From assembly GCA_023417975.1 (NCBI GenBank), contig JAEZDX010000081.1, positions 1 through 7,334 on the forward strand: 7,334 nucleotides of DNA, in the 5' to 3' direction. Source of the stretch: Bacillota bacterium (GTDB lineage: Bacteria > Bacillota > Clostridia > Clostridiales > Clostridiaceae). The notes under the pieces were generated by a model that was given only the letters and a program-made list of their open reading frames with translations, had not been told where the DNA came from and made no database searches. The position numbers and the translations under genes were made by a program. Of this stretch, positions 6,366 through 7,334 are shown in pieces (positions within the stretch are counted from its first letter, which is position 1; every line of letters begins with the position of its first letter).

Positions 6366-7073
6366 ATGAACAGCAATAATATCGCATATTCAAATGAGTA
6401 TCAAGAATACAGAAAAACATTTGATTATGTTTTTGAGGATAGATATAGAACTAAAGTTGAAGAAATATCTTTAGCAGACGGGAAACATGTATTACGTATC
6501 TCTTATTTCAATGATGAAACTTATGAACACAGTCAATATCGAGTACACACCTCTCAAACTGAGATCTTTGATAGTAATTTCAACAAGGTGGTAGAATTTA
6601 AGAATATAAATCATAGTGTAAATTTTTATTCAACCGTTGAGCATTCAAATGGGAAAAAATATCTTGTCTTTTCAATTGATTTATACGGATATAGCATTAT
6701 GAATTTAGAGAGTTATCATGTCTATAATTTTGTACCTGAAGAAAGCTTTAAAGGAGAAGCAGAAACATTTATTTGGACAGATATTTACTATAATAAAAAG
6801 CTCAATATCCTGGCAGTGGATGGTTGTTATTGGGCATGTCCGTTTAGTACAGAATTCTTCGATTTTTCAACTCCAGAAAGTTTACCTTATGAAAAAATAT
6901 TTAGTTCATATGATATGGAAGAAGAATTGAATATAGATACAGATGTTACACCAGTACGATGGAATGATGATGATTCAATAGTATTAAGATGTTGTATTGA
7001 TAGTGAAGGAAATAAAGAGGTAGAAAAGAGTGTCGATATTGTATCGTTAGCAAAGATAAAAAGAAAGCGTTGA
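6366..7073 (+). CDS. Cassette-borne hypothetical protein 2
   Basis: A 235-residue acidic protein without signal peptide or membrane segment. It is rich in aromatic residues and short beta-strand patterns (VLRISYF, TEIFDSNFNKVVEF, KYLVFSIDLYGYSIMNL, YHVYNFVPE, SIVLRCCID), reminiscent of a beta-propeller-like or beta-sandwich sensor/binding protein. The segment FKGEAETFIWTDIYYN (128-143), followed by LAVDGCYWACP (149-159) with Cys154, Trp156 and Cys158, seems familiar from uncharacterised Bacillus proteins. I know no function for these. No catalytic motif is clear. Strong SD AGGGAGG at 6354-6360. The gene begins 123 bases after the core of site B, and its TGA is only a few bases before the core of site C. 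Confidence 0.85.
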   Translation: MNSNNIAYSNEYQEYRKTFDYVFEDRYRTKVEEISLADGKHVLRISYFNDETYEHSQYRVHTSQTEIFDSNFNKVVEFKNINHSVNFYSTVEHSNGKKYLVFSIDLYGYSIMNLESYHVYNFVPEESFKGEAETFIWTDIYYNKKLNILAVDGCYWACPFSTEFFDFSTPESLPYEKIFSSYDMEEELNIDTDVTPVRWNDDDSIVLRCCIDSEGNKEVEKSVDIVSLAKIKRKR

Positions 7074-7075
7074 GG

Positions 7076-7209
7076 CATCATATAACAATGCATTCAAGTA
7101 CGCTTTGGCTGTTTAGGGTCAAGCCTTCGAAGAAGCCAAAGTACATTCCTTCACCAAGCCAAGTCTGGCTAGGCTCAGGAACGTCTTGAATGCGAAACGT
7201 TATACGACA
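7076..7209 (+). repeat. attC-like recombination site C
   Basis: The left core ATATAAC (7080-7086) mirrors the right core GTTATAC (7199-7205) with one mismatch. GCATTCAAG (7090-7098) pairs perfectly with CTTGAATGC (7185-7193). Inside, CTTTGGCT (7103-7110) pairs with AGCCAAAG (7134-7141), extended by GTA/TAC across a 2-base bulge. AGCCA (7157-7161) pairs with TGGCT (7166-7170). AACGTC (7180-7185) and GAAACGTTATACGA (7194-7207) keep the same spacing as in site B, although the eight bases between them differ completely. GGCATCA precedes the left core in both B and C. It abuts the stop codon of the cassette 2 gene. Confidence 0.78.
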
Positions 7210-7295
7210 GACCACAGGATATAAAGCATCTTTACGAAGGGTTTATAAATAATATTATTTGAATAACAGTTTAGAGAAATTTTGAAGGTGAGATA

Positions 7296-7334
7296 TTGAA
7301 GATTAGTTTTAAAAATAGTCAATCAAGGTCAGAT
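7296..7334 (+). CDS. Possible start of the cassette 3 gene (partial, runs off window)
   Basis: TTG at 7296 follows AAGGTGA (7285-7291) by four bases and opens a frame of 13 codons (MKISFKNSQSRSD) that is still open at the window edge. It lies 96 bases after the core of site C, close to the 93 and 123 bases seen before the two complete cassette genes, and on the same strand. The product cannot be guessed from so little. Confidence 0.45.
   Translation, partial: MKISFKNSQSRSD

Larger units (their letters stand above)
6243..7199 (+). mobile_element. Integron-like gene cassette 2 (957 bases)
   Basis: This unit runs from the G/TT of site B to that of site C and holds one gene (6366-7073). Its left end GTTATATGAaaCCTCAA (from 6242) is complementary to its own right end TTGAGGcaTCATATAAC (7070-7086). 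Nine pairs, the same 2x2 mismatch as in cassette 1 and six pairs join the ends, although the bases differ from those of cassette 1. The stop codon of the gene lies inside this right-end repeat, as is common in compact gene cassettes. Confidence 0.68.

Noticed and set aside
6718..6930. A + strand frame of 70 codons inside the cassette 2 gene.
   Set aside because: Different frame fully inside a better gene, no SD, composition of a shadow.
6151..7209. Sites B and C considered as CRISPR repeats, tRNA genes, insertion-sequence ends or simple terminators.
   Set aside because: There are no short regular spacers, no cloverleaf or anticodon arm, no transposase or target duplications, and no T-runs after the stems.
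1..7334. Search for an integrase, transposase or phage gene that would drive the cassette array.
   Set aside because: None of the intact reading frames shows a tyrosine- or serine-recombinase or DDE pattern. The enzyme, if any, is outside the window.

Overview
The window is AT-rich. All ten intact genes lie on the + strand, most behind strong Shine-Dalgarno sequences (GAGGTGA, GGGGGGAG, GGAGGG, AGGGAGG), and one gene very probably starts with TTG, with a second TTG start suspected at the right edge. This points to a low-GC Firmicute (Bacillota: clostridial or Paenibacillus/Bacillus-like), but the genus cannot be fixed from sequence alone. The content is accessory. It consists of short, single-purpose genes (a peptidase of the self-immunity type, a phosphatase, a small-molecule kinase, acetyltransferases, a metalloprotease and small hypotheticals) with no housekeeping gene.

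Left part (1-3592): the 3' part of an S66 LD-carboxypeptidase/MccF-like gene runs in from the left edge. It is followed by a compact, probably co-transcribed group: HAD phosphatase (806-1438), APH/choline-kinase-fold phosphotransferase (1469-2287), DUF3781 protein (2321-2572) and HExxH metalloprotease (2588-3592). The gaps within this group are 30, 33 and 15 bases. Middle part (3593-5264): a small DUF7336-like protein (3798-4037) and two different GNAT acetyltransferases (4216-4641 and 4715-5170) are spaced by 73-205 bases. The stretch ends in an intrinsic-terminator-like hairpin at 5231-5264.

Right part (about 5438-7334) is the most interesting. Three long imperfect inverted-repeat sites, A (5438-5538), B (6151-6254) and C (7076-7209), lie in the same orientation and bracket two single-gene units, each holding one unrecognised gene (5620-6084; 6366-7073). 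A third unit begins after site C and leaves the window. The right edge of every site carries ACGTTAT followed by bases specific to the next unit, and sites B and C begin with a mirrored ATAAC. In both complete units the left end is complementary over about 15 positions to the unit's own right end, while the hybrid site between two different units is less well matched. That is how integron gene cassettes with attC sites behave when they exchange at the G/TT of the core site. B and C also keep their flanking motifs while the 8-bp stem between them changes on both arms, so folded structure seems to be conserved rather than sequence. No integrase gene lies in the window. I therefore describe this as an integron-like (attC-like) cassette array in a probable Firmicute, whose recombinase, if it exists, is elsewhere.

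The visible genes do not form a metabolic pathway. The window reads as an accessory or adaptive region (detoxification, modification, immunity-type functions) that has grown by acquisition, with the cassette array at its right side.
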